Origin: Acidimicrobiaceae bacterium
GTDB lineage: Bacteria > Actinomycetota > Acidimicrobiia > Acidimicrobiales > RAAP-2
DNA length: 59,854 nucleotides
Assembly: GCA_003161575.1 (NCBI GenBank)
Contig: PMOE01000053.1
Coordinates: forward strand, 48,459-108,312
Direction of reading: 5' to 3'
The notes under the pieces are model-generated. The model was not told where the DNA came from. It saw only the letters and a list, made by a program, of their open reading frames with translations, and searched no databases. Shown here one piece after another: positions 18,254 to 26,009 of this stretch (positions within the stretch are counted from its first letter, which is position 1; the number at the start of each line of letters is the position of its first letter). Made by a program: the position numbers and the translations under genes.

Positions 18254-19885
18254 ATGACGGTCCGTCAGATCCCCCCGGGCAGGTACCGCACCGTGGTGGA
18301 AATCCTGGGCGCGGCGGCCGAGATCAACCCTGACCTCGAGGCCTACGTCGAGCCGGCGACCGGCGGCACCCCCCGGACGAGCCTGAACTTCTCGCAGTGG
18401 GAACGAGCGGCCGACGGGGTGTCCGGCCTGCTCGAGGCCCAGGGGGTGCAAAAGGGGGACGTGGTCGCCCTCGTGCTGCCCTCTTGCATCGATTACGCCG
18501 TCTGTTACGCCGCCGCCATGCGCCTGGGGGCGATCACGAGCGGCATCAACCCCCGGATCGGCCGGCTCGAGCTCGACAGCATCATGGCCCGGGCCCGCCC
18601 GACCCTGAGCGTGGTCGATCCGACCCTTGGCGTGGCGCTGCCCGCCACTGCGGGCTCGGTGGTGCCCCGCCAGGATGCGGCCGCCGCCTTCGGCGGACCG
18701 GGCCCCCGCCGCCGGCCTCTCCTCGATGCGCGCGACCTGGTAGCGGTGGTGTGGACGAGCGGCACCACCGGTCGGCCCAAGGGGGCGGTTTTCGACCACA
18801 CCAACCTCGCCGCGGTGGCCCGGGGCACCGACGTGCTCAGCCACCCCGGTGACCGCCGGCTCTCGCCCCTCCCCTTCGCCCACGTGGGCTACATGACTCG
18901 GGCCTGGGACGAGATCGCCCACGGGGTGACGACGGTCATCACCCCGACCCCGTGGCGGGCGGCAGACGCCCTTTCGATCATCGAGACCGAGCGCATCACC
19001 GTCGCCCAAGGAGTGCCCACGCAGTGGGCCCTGGTGCTCGAGCTCGACACCTTCGATGAGGCCGACCTCTCATCCCTGCGCATCGCGGGGACCGGGGCGG
19101 CCCCGGTACCCGCGACCATGGTGGCCCGGATGCGCCGTCGTCTGGGCGTGCCGGTCGTGGTCCGCTACACCTCAACGGAGACCTCGCTCGGCACCGGGAC
19201 TGCGCCGGGAGATCCCGACGAGGTCGTGGCCACGACGGTCGGACGGCCGGTGCCCGGGGTCGAGCTTGCGCTCATCGACGAACAGGGGGGAGCGACCCCG
19301 ACCGGGGAGGTGGGCCGGGTCCACCTCCGCTCAGGAGCGGTCATGCGCGGCTACTGGGCCGACCAACCCGCCTCGGGCCGACCGACCGACGGTGGCTCGG
19401 GCCACCTGATCGACCATGAGGCCAGCGCGTCGGTGCTCTCGCCCGACGGCTGGGTGCGCACCGGTGACTTCGGAATGCTCACGGCGGAGGGCAACCTGAC
19501 GTTGGTCGGGCGGGACAACGAGCTCTACATCAGGGGTGGCTACAACGTATTGCCGGCCGAAGTCGAAGCGGTGCTGGTCACGCATCCCGGCATCGCCGCC
19601 GTGGCCGTGGTCGGGACCCCCGACGATGTGCTCGGAGAAATCGGCGTGGCCTTCGTGGTCAGAGAAAACGCGACCGCTCCCGAGGCAATGCCCGGACTCG
19701 ACGAGTTGCGCCGCCATTGCGCCGCGCAGCTGGCCGACTACAAGGCTCCCGATCTGCTGGTCGAGCTCGAGGCCCTCCCGGTGACCCCGATGATGAAGGT
19801 CGACCGGCGCACCCTCGGCCAGCACGCCGCCCGGGCGGCGTCGGGCCGACGGTCCCGCCCAGTGTCCACCGGTGGGTCGCGATGA
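18254..19885 (+). CDS. AMP-dependent acyl-CoA synthetase/ligase
   Basis: ANL-superfamily enzyme that activates a carboxylic acid as an acyl-adenylate and then, typically, as a CoA thioester. The 543-residue reading from the ATG at 18254 has the P-loop TSGTTGRPKGAVF, the YTSTETSLGTG motif, the VRTGDFG aspartate, GRDNELYIRGGYNV and a C-terminal PVTPMMKVDRRTL containing the catalytic lysine. The open frame extends far upstream into the hydrolase gene, but that part is a shadow. An SDR gene with its own ribosome-binding site follows at 19920, so the pair may act in fatty or aromatic acid metabolism. The substrate is not predictable. Confidence 0.9.
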   Translation: MTVRQIPPGRYRTVVEILGAAAEINPDLEAYVEPATGGTPRTSLNFSQWERAADGVSGLLEAQGVQKGDVVALVLPSCIDYAVCYAAAMRLGAITSGINPRIGRLELDSIMARARPTLSVVDPTLGVALPATAGSVVPRQDAAAAFGGPGPRRRPLLDARDLVAVVWTSGTTGRPKGAVFDHTNLAAVARGTDVLSHPGDRRLSPLPFAHVGYMTRAWDEIAHGVTTVITPTPWRAADALSIIETERITVAQGVPTQWALVLELDTFDEADLSSLRIAGTGAAPVPATMVARMRRRLGVPVVVRYTSTETSLGTGTAPGDPDEVVATTVGRPVPGVELALIDEQGGATPTGEVGRVHLRSGAVMRGYWADQPASGRPTDGGSGHLIDHEASASVLSPDGWVRTGDFGMLTAEGNLTLVGRDNELYIRGGYNVLPAEVEAVLVTHPGIAAVAVVGTPDDVLGEIGVAFVVRENATAPEAMPGLDELRRHCAAQLADYKAPDLLVELEALPVTPMMKVDRRTLGQHAARAASGRRSRPVSTGGSR

Positions 19886-19919
19886 ACGCCAGTCCCACCA
19901 CGTCCAAGGAGGAGAGCCC

Positions 19920-20738
19920 ATGAGTCCGACCACACGAGTCGGCGAGCCCGACCCCAACCGCGGCACCGCGGTCGGCACCATCACACCCGAACGGTTCTTG
20001 GGCAAGGTGGCGGTCGTGACCGGCGCGGGCTCGGGCATCGGGCAGGCCACAGCCCGTCGGCTCGCCGCCGAGGGTGGCTCGGTCGCCTGTCTCGACATCG
20101 CGGCCGATGCGATCGCGACGGTGGCGGCCGAGATCAACGAGGGTCCGAGCGGCCGGGCCGTGGCCATCCGCTGCGACGTGACCAACGAGGACTCGGTCGC
20201 GGCTGCCCTGTCGTCGGCGACCGAACAGCTCGGTCCGGTCACCGTTGTGTGCAACGTGGCCGGAACCGGCGGCTTCGCCCGCACCGAGGAAGCGACGCTC
20301 GCCGACTGGAACAAGATGATCGCGGTCAATCTGACCGGGACCTTCCTCGTCTGCCGGGGCGCCCTGCCGGGGCTTCTCGAGCATGGCGGCTGCATCACCA
20401 ACGTGGTATCGACGGCTGGGCGGATCGGTCAGCCCTATTCGGCCGCCTACTGTGCCTCCAAGGGCGGCGTGGCCCTGCTCACCAAGGCACTGGCGGTCGA
20501 GTACATGGGCCGCGGGGTTCGGGTCAACGGGGTGGCCCCCGGTGGTGTCGACACCCCCATCATCTGGAACTTCATGCCGCCCAAGGGGGCCGACCAGAAG
20601 CTGATGGAGCGGATCATGACGCCCATGGGATTTTCCTTCCCGTCGGAAATCGCCGGTGCCATGGCGTTCTTGTCCTCCGACGAGGCGGCGTACGCGACCG
20701 GGGCCATCCTCTCGATCGACGGTGGCGTCACCGCCTGA
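19920..20738 (+). CDS. Short-chain dehydrogenase/reductase (SDR)
   Basis: Classical SDR oxidoreductase, NAD(P)-dependent. From the ATG at 19920, preceded by AAGGAGG, the 272-residue product has the cofactor motif TGAGSGIG, the CNVAGTGGF (NAG-like) segment, catalytic serine in VVSTAGRIGQ, the YCASK Tyr/Lys pair and the terminal ATGAILSIDGG typical of the family. It follows the acyl-CoA synthetase, which suggests a joint role, for example reduction of a beta-keto or hydroxyacyl intermediate; that is inference. The next gene starts 3 bp after its stop. Confidence 0.9.
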   Translation: MSPTTRVGEPDPNRGTAVGTITPERFLGKVAVVTGAGSGIGQATARRLAAEGGSVACLDIAADAIATVAAEINEGPSGRAVAIRCDVTNEDSVAAALSSATEQLGPVTVVCNVAGTGGFARTEEATLADWNKMIAVNLTGTFLVCRGALPGLLEHGGCITNVVSTAGRIGQPYSAAYCASKGGVALLTKALAVEYMGRGVRVNGVAPGGVDTPIIWNFMPPKGADQKLMERIMTPMGFSFPSEIAGAMAFLSSDEAAYATGAILSIDGGVTA

Positions 20739-20741
20739 GCC

Positions 20742-21938
20742 GTGTGCAAGGCTCGAGAGGTGCCGTCGACGCCGCACAACGGTGACGACACCTCGAACCC
20801 CGGGGGCCCACCCGTCCGCGTGGCCTTCGACGCCACGGCGCTGCTCGGGCACCCAACGGGCGTCGGGGCGTACTGCGCCGGTGCGCTGGTCGGCCTGTCC
20901 GAGCGTTCCGACGTGGCGGTCGCGGCCTTCGCCGTCAGCTGGCGCCGCCGGGCCGGGATCGCCGACCTTGTGCCGTCGGGCATCTCGAGCAACCAGCGGG
21001 CCATGCCGGCGCGGCCCTTGCACTTCGCCTGGAGCCACACTGAGCATCCGGCCCTGGAATGGTTCGTCGGACCGGCCGACGTGGTGCACGGGACCAATTT
21101 CGTCGTGCCGCCGACCCGGCGCGCGGCGCGTCTTTCGACCGTTCACGACCTGACGACCGTCCGCTTCCCCGAGTTGTGCGATGAACCAACGCTCGCCTAC
21201 CCCACGCTCATCCGCCGCGCACTTCGCCATGGTGCCTGGGTGCACGCGCCGTCGGTCTTCGTGGCCTCAGAAGTGATCGAGGCCTTCGGGGCGGATCCCG
21301 AGCGGGTGCGGGCCGTCCACTCGGGGGTCCCGCCGGTCCTCCCCCTGGCCGACGACGGAGCGGCGGCCGCCGCCCGCTTCTTGCCGGCGGCGACCGAGCG
21401 CTACGTGTTGGCTGTGGGGACCGCCGAGCCGAGGAAGGATCTCCCCGGGCTCGTCGGCGCCTTCGGCGCGCTCGCGGCGGACCGCCCCGAGCTCGCTCTC
21501 GTGCTCGCGGGACCCGAGGGTTGGGGGTCCGCGGCGCTGGACGAGGCGGTTCGTTCCTCGGGTTTCGGATCCCGGATCGTACGCACCGGCTGGGTGGACG
21601 ACGCAACGCTCTCGGGGTTGCTCCGTCGGGCCGCGGTGTTGGCGTACCCGTCGCTCTACGAGGGTTTCGGATTCCCTCCGCTCCAAGCCATGACCGTTGG
21701 GGTCCCGGTGGTGGCTTCGCGCGCTGGCGCCCTGCCCGAGGTGTTGGGCGACGGGGCCGATCTGGTACCGCTCGGCGACCCCGACGCACTGGCCGGGGCC
21801 CTGGCGGTAGTACTCGACTCGGACTCACGGCGGGCGAACCTCGTGGCCCGCGGAACCGCCCGGGCCAGTCAGTTCACCTGGGACCGCTGCGCCGCTGGTC
21901 TGGCCGCTCTCTACACAGACGTTGCGGCGGCCCGATGA
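20742..21938 (+). CDS. Family 4 glycosyltransferase (first of three)
   Basis: GT-B-fold retaining glycosyltransferase that moves a sugar from a nucleotide donor to a glycan or lipid acceptor. The 398-residue product has the N-terminal VRVAFDATALLGHPTGVG segment, the linker TAEPRKDLPGLVGAFG, and the donor-site EGFGFPPLQAMTVGVPVV carrying the EX7E-type glutamates. The start is GTG at 20742; a second in-frame GTG at 20760 is possible. It is the first of three consecutive, related glycosyltransferases, which suggests stepwise assembly of one oligosaccharide. Confidence 0.85.
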   Translation: MCKAREVPSTPHNGDDTSNPGGPPVRVAFDATALLGHPTGVGAYCAGALVGLSERSDVAVAAFAVSWRRRAGIADLVPSGISSNQRAMPARPLHFAWSHTEHPALEWFVGPADVVHGTNFVVPPTRRAARLSTVHDLTTVRFPELCDEPTLAYPTLIRRALRHGAWVHAPSVFVASEVIEAFGADPERVRAVHSGVPPVLPLADDGAAAAARFLPAATERYVLAVGTAEPRKDLPGLVGAFGALAADRPELALVLAGPEGWGSAALDEAVRSSGFGSRIVRTGWVDDATLSGLLRRAAVLAYPSLYEGFGFPPLQAMTVGVPVVASRAGALPEVLGDGADLVPLGDPDALAGALAVVLDSDSRRANLVARGTARASQFTWDRCAAGLAALYTDVAAAR

Positions 21939-21978
21939 TCCCATCCGGAGTGAATGCTCCCTTCGGCGGCGACCCGCG

Positions 21979-23202
21979 ATGATCGGTCCGGTCGGGGCAG
22001 TACCGACACCATCGGCGGGGAACGAGCGGCTGCGGGTGCTGCTCGCCGTCGAGCAGCTGCGCCGTGAGCTCCCCGGGGGGATCGGGCGCTACGCTGTGGG
22101 CCTCCTCGACGGCCTGCGAGATCTCGAGTCGGCCGAGCCCGTGGCGACCCGCTCCTCGCCTCTCCTCTCCCTCCTCGTGAGCCGGGCGCCGGGCATCGGG
22201 GGGGCCCGGGAGGACCCGCTCGCACCCTGGGGGCTGCCGATCCGCACCTCGAGGCTGCCCAGCCGCCTGCTCACCCGAGCCTGGGACCGCGGTCTGGCCG
22301 TCGCGCCGAGCGGTTTCGACGTGGTCCATGCCGTGTCGCTGGCCTTTCCCCCGGTGCGCCATGAGGTCGGGCCGGCCGGCCGGCCGATCCCCGCCCTGAG
22401 CGTCATCGTCCACGACGTGGCATGGCGCCTGTTCCCCGAAGCGACGACGTCTCGGGGGCGAAGCTGGCATGAAGCAGCGCTCCGCCGGGCCCTCGAGCGG
22501 GCCGACGCGCTCATCGTCCCCTCCGAGCCGGTGGCCGACGAGCTGCGCAAGCTCGGGGGGAGGGGCCCCATCACGGTGGTACCCCTCGGCTCGGACCACC
22601 TGCCCGCACCCGACGACGTCACCACCCAAGCCCTGCTGCGGCGCTATGGCATCACCGGTGGGTACCTGCTCACCGCCGGGACCCTGGAGCCGAGAAAGAA
22701 CCTCGACAGATTGTTCGCCGCCTACCGGACGGCCCGACCTTCGATGCCCGAGCCCTGGCCGCTCGTGGTTGTCGGGCCCAAGGGTTGGGGAGGCTCGGCC
22801 CCCGGCCCCCCGCCGACGACGTCGGGTCTCCCCAACGGGGTGATTCCGGTCGGCCAGGTCTCCGACGGGGTCCTCGCCGGGCTCTACGCGGGGGCGCGGT
22901 TGTTCGCCTACGTGCCGCTCACCGAGGGGTACGGATTGCCACCGGTTGAGGCGATGACCTTCGGCGTGCCGGTGCTGGTCAGCACGGGCGTCCCCAGCGC
23001 GGAGGTGTCCGCCGGCGCCCCCCAGGCGGCGGTGCGTGTCGACCCCCTCGACGTCGACGCCATGGCCCAGGGCTTGCTCGCCGCGGCGACCGACGAGGCG
23101 CTGCGGGCCGAGCTCATCGCAGCGGGGACACAGCTCGCGGCCGGCCGCACCTGGGCGGAGGTGGCCCGAGGCACCGTGGCCGTCTGGCGGTCGCTCTCGT
23201 GA
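21979..23202 (+). CDS. Family 4 glycosyltransferase (second of three)
   Basis: GT-B glycosyltransferase, paralogue of its neighbours. From the ATG at 21979 (a TTG at 21922 would extend it) the 407-residue product has LRVLLAVEQLRRELPGGIG with the Gly-rich donor loop, TAGTLEPRKNLDRLF in the middle and TEGYGLPPVEAMTFGVPVLV with the two donor-binding glutamates. Its stop overlaps the next glycosyltransferase start (GTGA). Donor and linkage are not predictable, but the nearby GDP- and UDP-sugar enzymes suggest mannose, rhamnose or galactose derivatives. Confidence 0.85.
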   Translation: MIGPVGAVPTPSAGNERLRVLLAVEQLRRELPGGIGRYAVGLLDGLRDLESAEPVATRSSPLLSLLVSRAPGIGGAREDPLAPWGLPIRTSRLPSRLLTRAWDRGLAVAPSGFDVVHAVSLAFPPVRHEVGPAGRPIPALSVIVHDVAWRLFPEATTSRGRSWHEAALRRALERADALIVPSEPVADELRKLGGRGPITVVPLGSDHLPAPDDVTTQALLRRYGITGGYLLTAGTLEPRKNLDRLFAAYRTARPSMPEPWPLVVVGPKGWGGSAPGPPPTTSGLPNGVIPVGQVSDGVLAGLYAGARLFAYVPLTEGYGLPPVEAMTFGVPVLVSTGVPSAEVSAGAPQAAVRVDPLDVDAMAQGLLAAATDEALRAELIAAGTQLAAGRTWAEVARGTVAVWRSLS

Positions 23203-24356
23203 ACGGCCATCGCCTGCGGGTCTCTCTCGACGTCAGTGCCGTTCCCCGGTCTCCGGCCGGCGCGGGTCGCTACACCTTGGAGCTCGCACGGGCGCTCGGC
23301 GAACTCGACGAGATCGACCTGGTCGCGGTCAGCCGTCGCCGGGACGCGGCGCGCTGGCGGCCGGTCGCCCACGGATCGGTGCTGGCCGCCGCCCCGAAGA
23401 CCCGACCGGTCCGGCTGGCCTGGGAACAGCTCCGCCTGCCCGGCCTGCTGGCCGGTGCCCGTCTCGACGTTCACCACTCCCCGCACTACACGATGCCCGA
23501 GCGGGCCAGGGTCCCCGTCGTCGTCACCATCCACGACCTGACCTTCTTTAATCACCCCGAGTGGCACGAGCGTTCCAAGGTCCTGGTGTTCCGCCGGGCC
23601 ATCACGGTGGCGGCCCGCCGGGCCGCAGCAATCGTCTGCGTGAGCGCGACCACCGCCGACCGCCTGCACGAGGTGTGTGAAGTGCGGGCCCCGGTGTTCG
23701 TGGCCCCCCACGGCGTGGATCTTGACCGCTTCACCCCGAACGTGCCCGCCCCCGGGCGCGACGAAGCGACCGTGCGCGCGCTCGGCGTCGACCCCGTACA
23801 CCCCTATGTCCTGTTCGTCGGCACCATCGAGCCCCGCAAGAACGTGCCCGCCCTGGTGCGCGCCTTCGATCGGCTGGCACCCCAGCACGGCGAGCTCCGT
23901 CTCGTCATCGCCGGCCAGCATGGCTGGGGGGCCGACGAAGTGGAGCGGGCGATCCTCGCTGCGAGCGTGCACCCGGACCGGATCGTGCGCACCGGCTACG
24001 TCTCCGACGACGCGCTGCCCGCACTGCTGCGCCGGTCGGCCGTCGTCGCCTACCCCTCGTTCGAGGAGGGTTACGGGCTGCCCGCCCTCGAGGCGCTGGC
24101 CTGCGGGGCCCCCCTCGTGACCACGTCGGGCACGGCCATGGCCGAGTTGGCCGGGGCAGCCGCCGTCTTGGTCCGCCCCGGCGACGCCGAGGATCTGGCC
24201 CGGGGCATCGAAGAGGTGCTGGCCGGACCCGCTGCCGTGTCACGCGCCGAGCGCCGGGCGCTCGGGCTCTCCGTGGCCGCCGCCCGCACCTGGGCAGCGA
24301 GCGCCGAGAAGCACCTGGCGGCCTACCGCCGGGCCGCCGAGCAAGGGCCGGGGTGA
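23199..24356 (+). CDS. Family 4 glycosyltransferase (third of three)
   Basis: GT-B glycosyltransferase, best conserved of the three. The 385-residue product starts with a GTG that overlaps the previous stop by 4 bp. It has RVSLDVSAVPRSPAGAGRYT at the N-terminus, FVGTIEPRKNVPALVRAF, and the donor-site FEEGYGLPALEALACGAPLV. The ordering of three co-transcribed GT4 genes before a GDP-6-deoxy-4-keto-mannose reductase suggests that they build a mannose/rhamnose-containing envelope glycan. Confidence 0.87.
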   Translation: MNGHRLRVSLDVSAVPRSPAGAGRYTLELARALGELDEIDLVAVSRRRDAARWRPVAHGSVLAAAPKTRPVRLAWEQLRLPGLLAGARLDVHHSPHYTMPERARVPVVVTIHDLTFFNHPEWHERSKVLVFRRAITVAARRAAAIVCVSATTADRLHEVCEVRAPVFVAPHGVDLDRFTPNVPAPGRDEATVRALGVDPVHPYVLFVGTIEPRKNVPALVRAFDRLAPQHGELRLVIAGQHGWGADEVERAILAASVHPDRIVRTGYVSDDALPALLRRSAVVAYPSFEEGYGLPALEALACGAPLVTTSGTAMAELAGAAAVLVRPGDAEDLARGIEEVLAGPAAVSRAERRALGLSVAAARTWAASAEKHLAAYRRAAEQGPG

Positions 24357-24460
24357 GCCGCCGGCGCTGAGGGCGTCGGACGTCGAATCCACTCCGGACG
24401 AGCCCGCCAGCGTTGGATTCTCCACGAAGACCGAAACATCATCGTTGGTAGGGTGCTGGC

Positions 24461-25357
24461 GTGCGAGCGCTGATCACCGGGGGCCAGGGCTTCGTCGGGC
24501 ACTGGTTGGCCGCCCACCTGAAGGACCAGGGCGACGACGTGGTGGCGATCGACAAGGAAACCGACATCGCCGATCAGGGCGCGCTCAACCCCGTCGTGGC
24601 CGAGGCAGCGCCCGATGTCATCTACCACCTGGCCGCGCTGACCCATGTGGGGGAGAGCTGGGAGGCCCCGGCCGAGGTGCTTCGGGTCAACGTGCTCGGC
24701 ACCGCCGCGGTGCTGGCCGCGGCCCGGACCCTTCGTACGTCGCCGCGGGTCCTGGTCGTGAGCTCGGCCGAGGTCTATGGGACCGTGGCCCCCGACCGGT
24801 TGCCGATCACCGAAGAGATGCCCGCCGCGCCGGTCACTCCGTATGCGGCCAGCAAGGCGGCGGCCGAGCAGGTGGCGATGCAGGCCTGGCGGGGCTACGA
24901 CCAGCCGGTCATCGTCGTGCGACCCTTCAATCACGTGGGGCCCGGTCAGGCACCCATTTTCGCGGTCTCGGCCCTGGCCCGCCGGATCGTCGAAGCGAAG
25001 CGGGCCGGCCTCGCGACGCTCTCGGTCGGCACCCTGTCGACCCGACGCGACTTCACCGACGTGCGCGACGTCGTCCAGGCCTACCGCCTCGTCATCGACG
25101 AGGGGGAGCCGGGCGTGTTCTACAACGTCTGCTCGGGCCACGATGTCGCCATCGCCGAGGTGGCCGAGCGCCTGCTGGGCTTGGCCGGGACCTCGCTCGA
25201 ACTCGTGGCCGACCCGGCCCTTGTCCGGCCGGTCGACCTTCCCGTACTCCGGGGCGACCCCTCGAAGCTCCACGCCGTGACCCGCTGGACGCCGGAGATC
25301 CCCCTCGACGAGACGTTGCGCGACGTCCTCGCCTACTGGGAGGCCGAGACCGCGTAG
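24461..25357 (+). CDS. GDP-4-keto-6-deoxy-D-mannose reductase-like SDR
   Basis: Extended SDR resembling RMD, which reduces GDP-4-keto-6-deoxymannose to GDP-D-rhamnose. The 298-residue product has TGGQGFVGHW (6-15), SSAEVYGTV, the YAASK Tyr/Lys motif, and RPFNHVGPGQ, a motif shared by RMD and GDP-mannose 4,6-dehydratase. Its short length fits RMD better than the dehydratase. No GDP-mannose 4,6-dehydratase gene is in the window. It begins with GTG, 104 bp after the third glycosyltransferase; the gap contains a 7-bp inverted repeat (GAATCCA/TGGATTC, 24385-24420). A strong hairpin follows the gene. Confidence 0.78.
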   Translation: MRALITGGQGFVGHWLAAHLKDQGDDVVAIDKETDIADQGALNPVVAEAAPDVIYHLAALTHVGESWEAPAEVLRVNVLGTAAVLAAARTLRTSPRVLVVSSAEVYGTVAPDRLPITEEMPAAPVTPYAASKAAAEQVAMQAWRGYDQPVIVVRPFNHVGPGQAPIFAVSALARRIVEAKRAGLATLSVGTLSTRRDFTDVRDVVQAYRLVIDEGEPGVFYNVCSGHDVAIAEVAERLLGLAGTSLELVADPALVRPVDLPVLRGDPSKLHAVTRWTPEIPLDETLRDVLAYWEAETA

Positions 25358-25373
25358 CCGAGTCGACGGACGC

Positions 25374-25405
25374 GACACACGGCCCGCCGGAGCGGGCCGT
25401 GTGTC
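25374..25405. terminator. Strong bidirectional hairpin between convergent genes
   Basis: GACACACGGCCCG (25374-25386) pairs perfectly with CGGGCCGTGTGTC (25393-25405) around the six-base loop CCGGAG, a 13-bp GC-rich stem placed 16 bp after the reductase stop and 62 bp from the end of the opposing small gene. No T tract follows, as is common in high-GC actinobacteria. Confidence 0.75.
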
Positions 25406-25467
25406 ACCGAGTGACGTCAGAGTGGACGTCGCTGGTGTGTGCGGCTTCTCGCCGCTGACCGCTTGGG

Positions 25468-25830
25468 TCAGGCGGCGGGGATCACCAGGCCCCGGATCTG
25501 GGAGTGGACCTCGCGGGCCTGAGAGCGGGTCTTGTGGGCCAGGTCGCGGGCCGTCGAGGGCAGCTGCTCTTCGAGGGGGGCGAGGGCGGACTCTACGAAC
25601 TCGAAGGCGCGCTCGACGATTTCGTCGACGTGGGTGACACCGCTGCGCAAGTTGGCGCGCAGCTCGCTGATGCGCTCTTCGAGGCCATGGTCCGAGCCGA
25701 GCTTGTTGGTGAGTCCGACGCGTTGCACCTGGGCCTTTTGGAGGCCGAGCACCCCGAGGCCGACCACCACGTAGGCGGCGTCGCGGGCGATGTTGGTCAC
25801 GTCGTTGGTCAGGTCAGTCAGTTCGGGCAT
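25468..25830 (-). CDS. Small helical protein of unknown function
   Basis: Not recognised as a named family. From the ATG at 25830, which has GGAGG seven bases upstream on the minus strand, the 120-residue product has a short hydrophobic patch near residues 15-27 (AAYVVVGLGVLGL). The rest is an amphipathic, charged helical region (LEERISELRANLR, VDEIVERAFEFVESAL, ARDLAHKTRSQAREVHSQI). It resembles small phasin- or heparin-binding-like coiled-coil proteins of actinobacteria, but that is a loose similarity. It has a near-consensus promoter and is transcribed alone, divergent from the giant glycosyltransferase. Confidence 0.68.
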   Translation of the reverse strand: MPELTDLTNDVTNIARDAAYVVVGLGVLGLQKAQVQRVGLTNKLGSDHGLEERISELRANLRSGVTHVDEIVERAFEFVESALAPLEEQLPSTARDLAHKTRSQAREVHSQIRGLVIPAA

Positions 25831-25906
25831 GTGGGCCTCCTGTGCTCTGGTCGGCGCTTCGAATCCGAGTCGGGACTCGGTGACGTCGATCTCGTGTCTG
25901 GGAACC

Positions 25907-25935
25907 ATTGTATACCCTTTGTGTAACAGTTGCAA
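25907..25935 (-). promoter_or_regulatory. Sigma-70-type promoter with overlapping direct repeats
   Basis: On the minus strand TTGCAA (25930-25935) and TACAAT (25907-25912) are 17 bp apart, a close consensus match for a housekeeping promoter driving the small gene at 25830. On the plus strand GTAACAGTTGCA (25923-25934) and GTAACTATTGCA (25946-25957) form a 12-bp direct repeat 23 bp apart that overlaps the -35 box; this could be a regulator site. Confidence 0.6.
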
Positions 25936-26009
25936 GCACTTTTGGGTAACTATTGCACGCGTTTTGAGCCCAGGGAGGGCCGAGCAGACGAAGTAGCCTC
26001 GGACTCACG

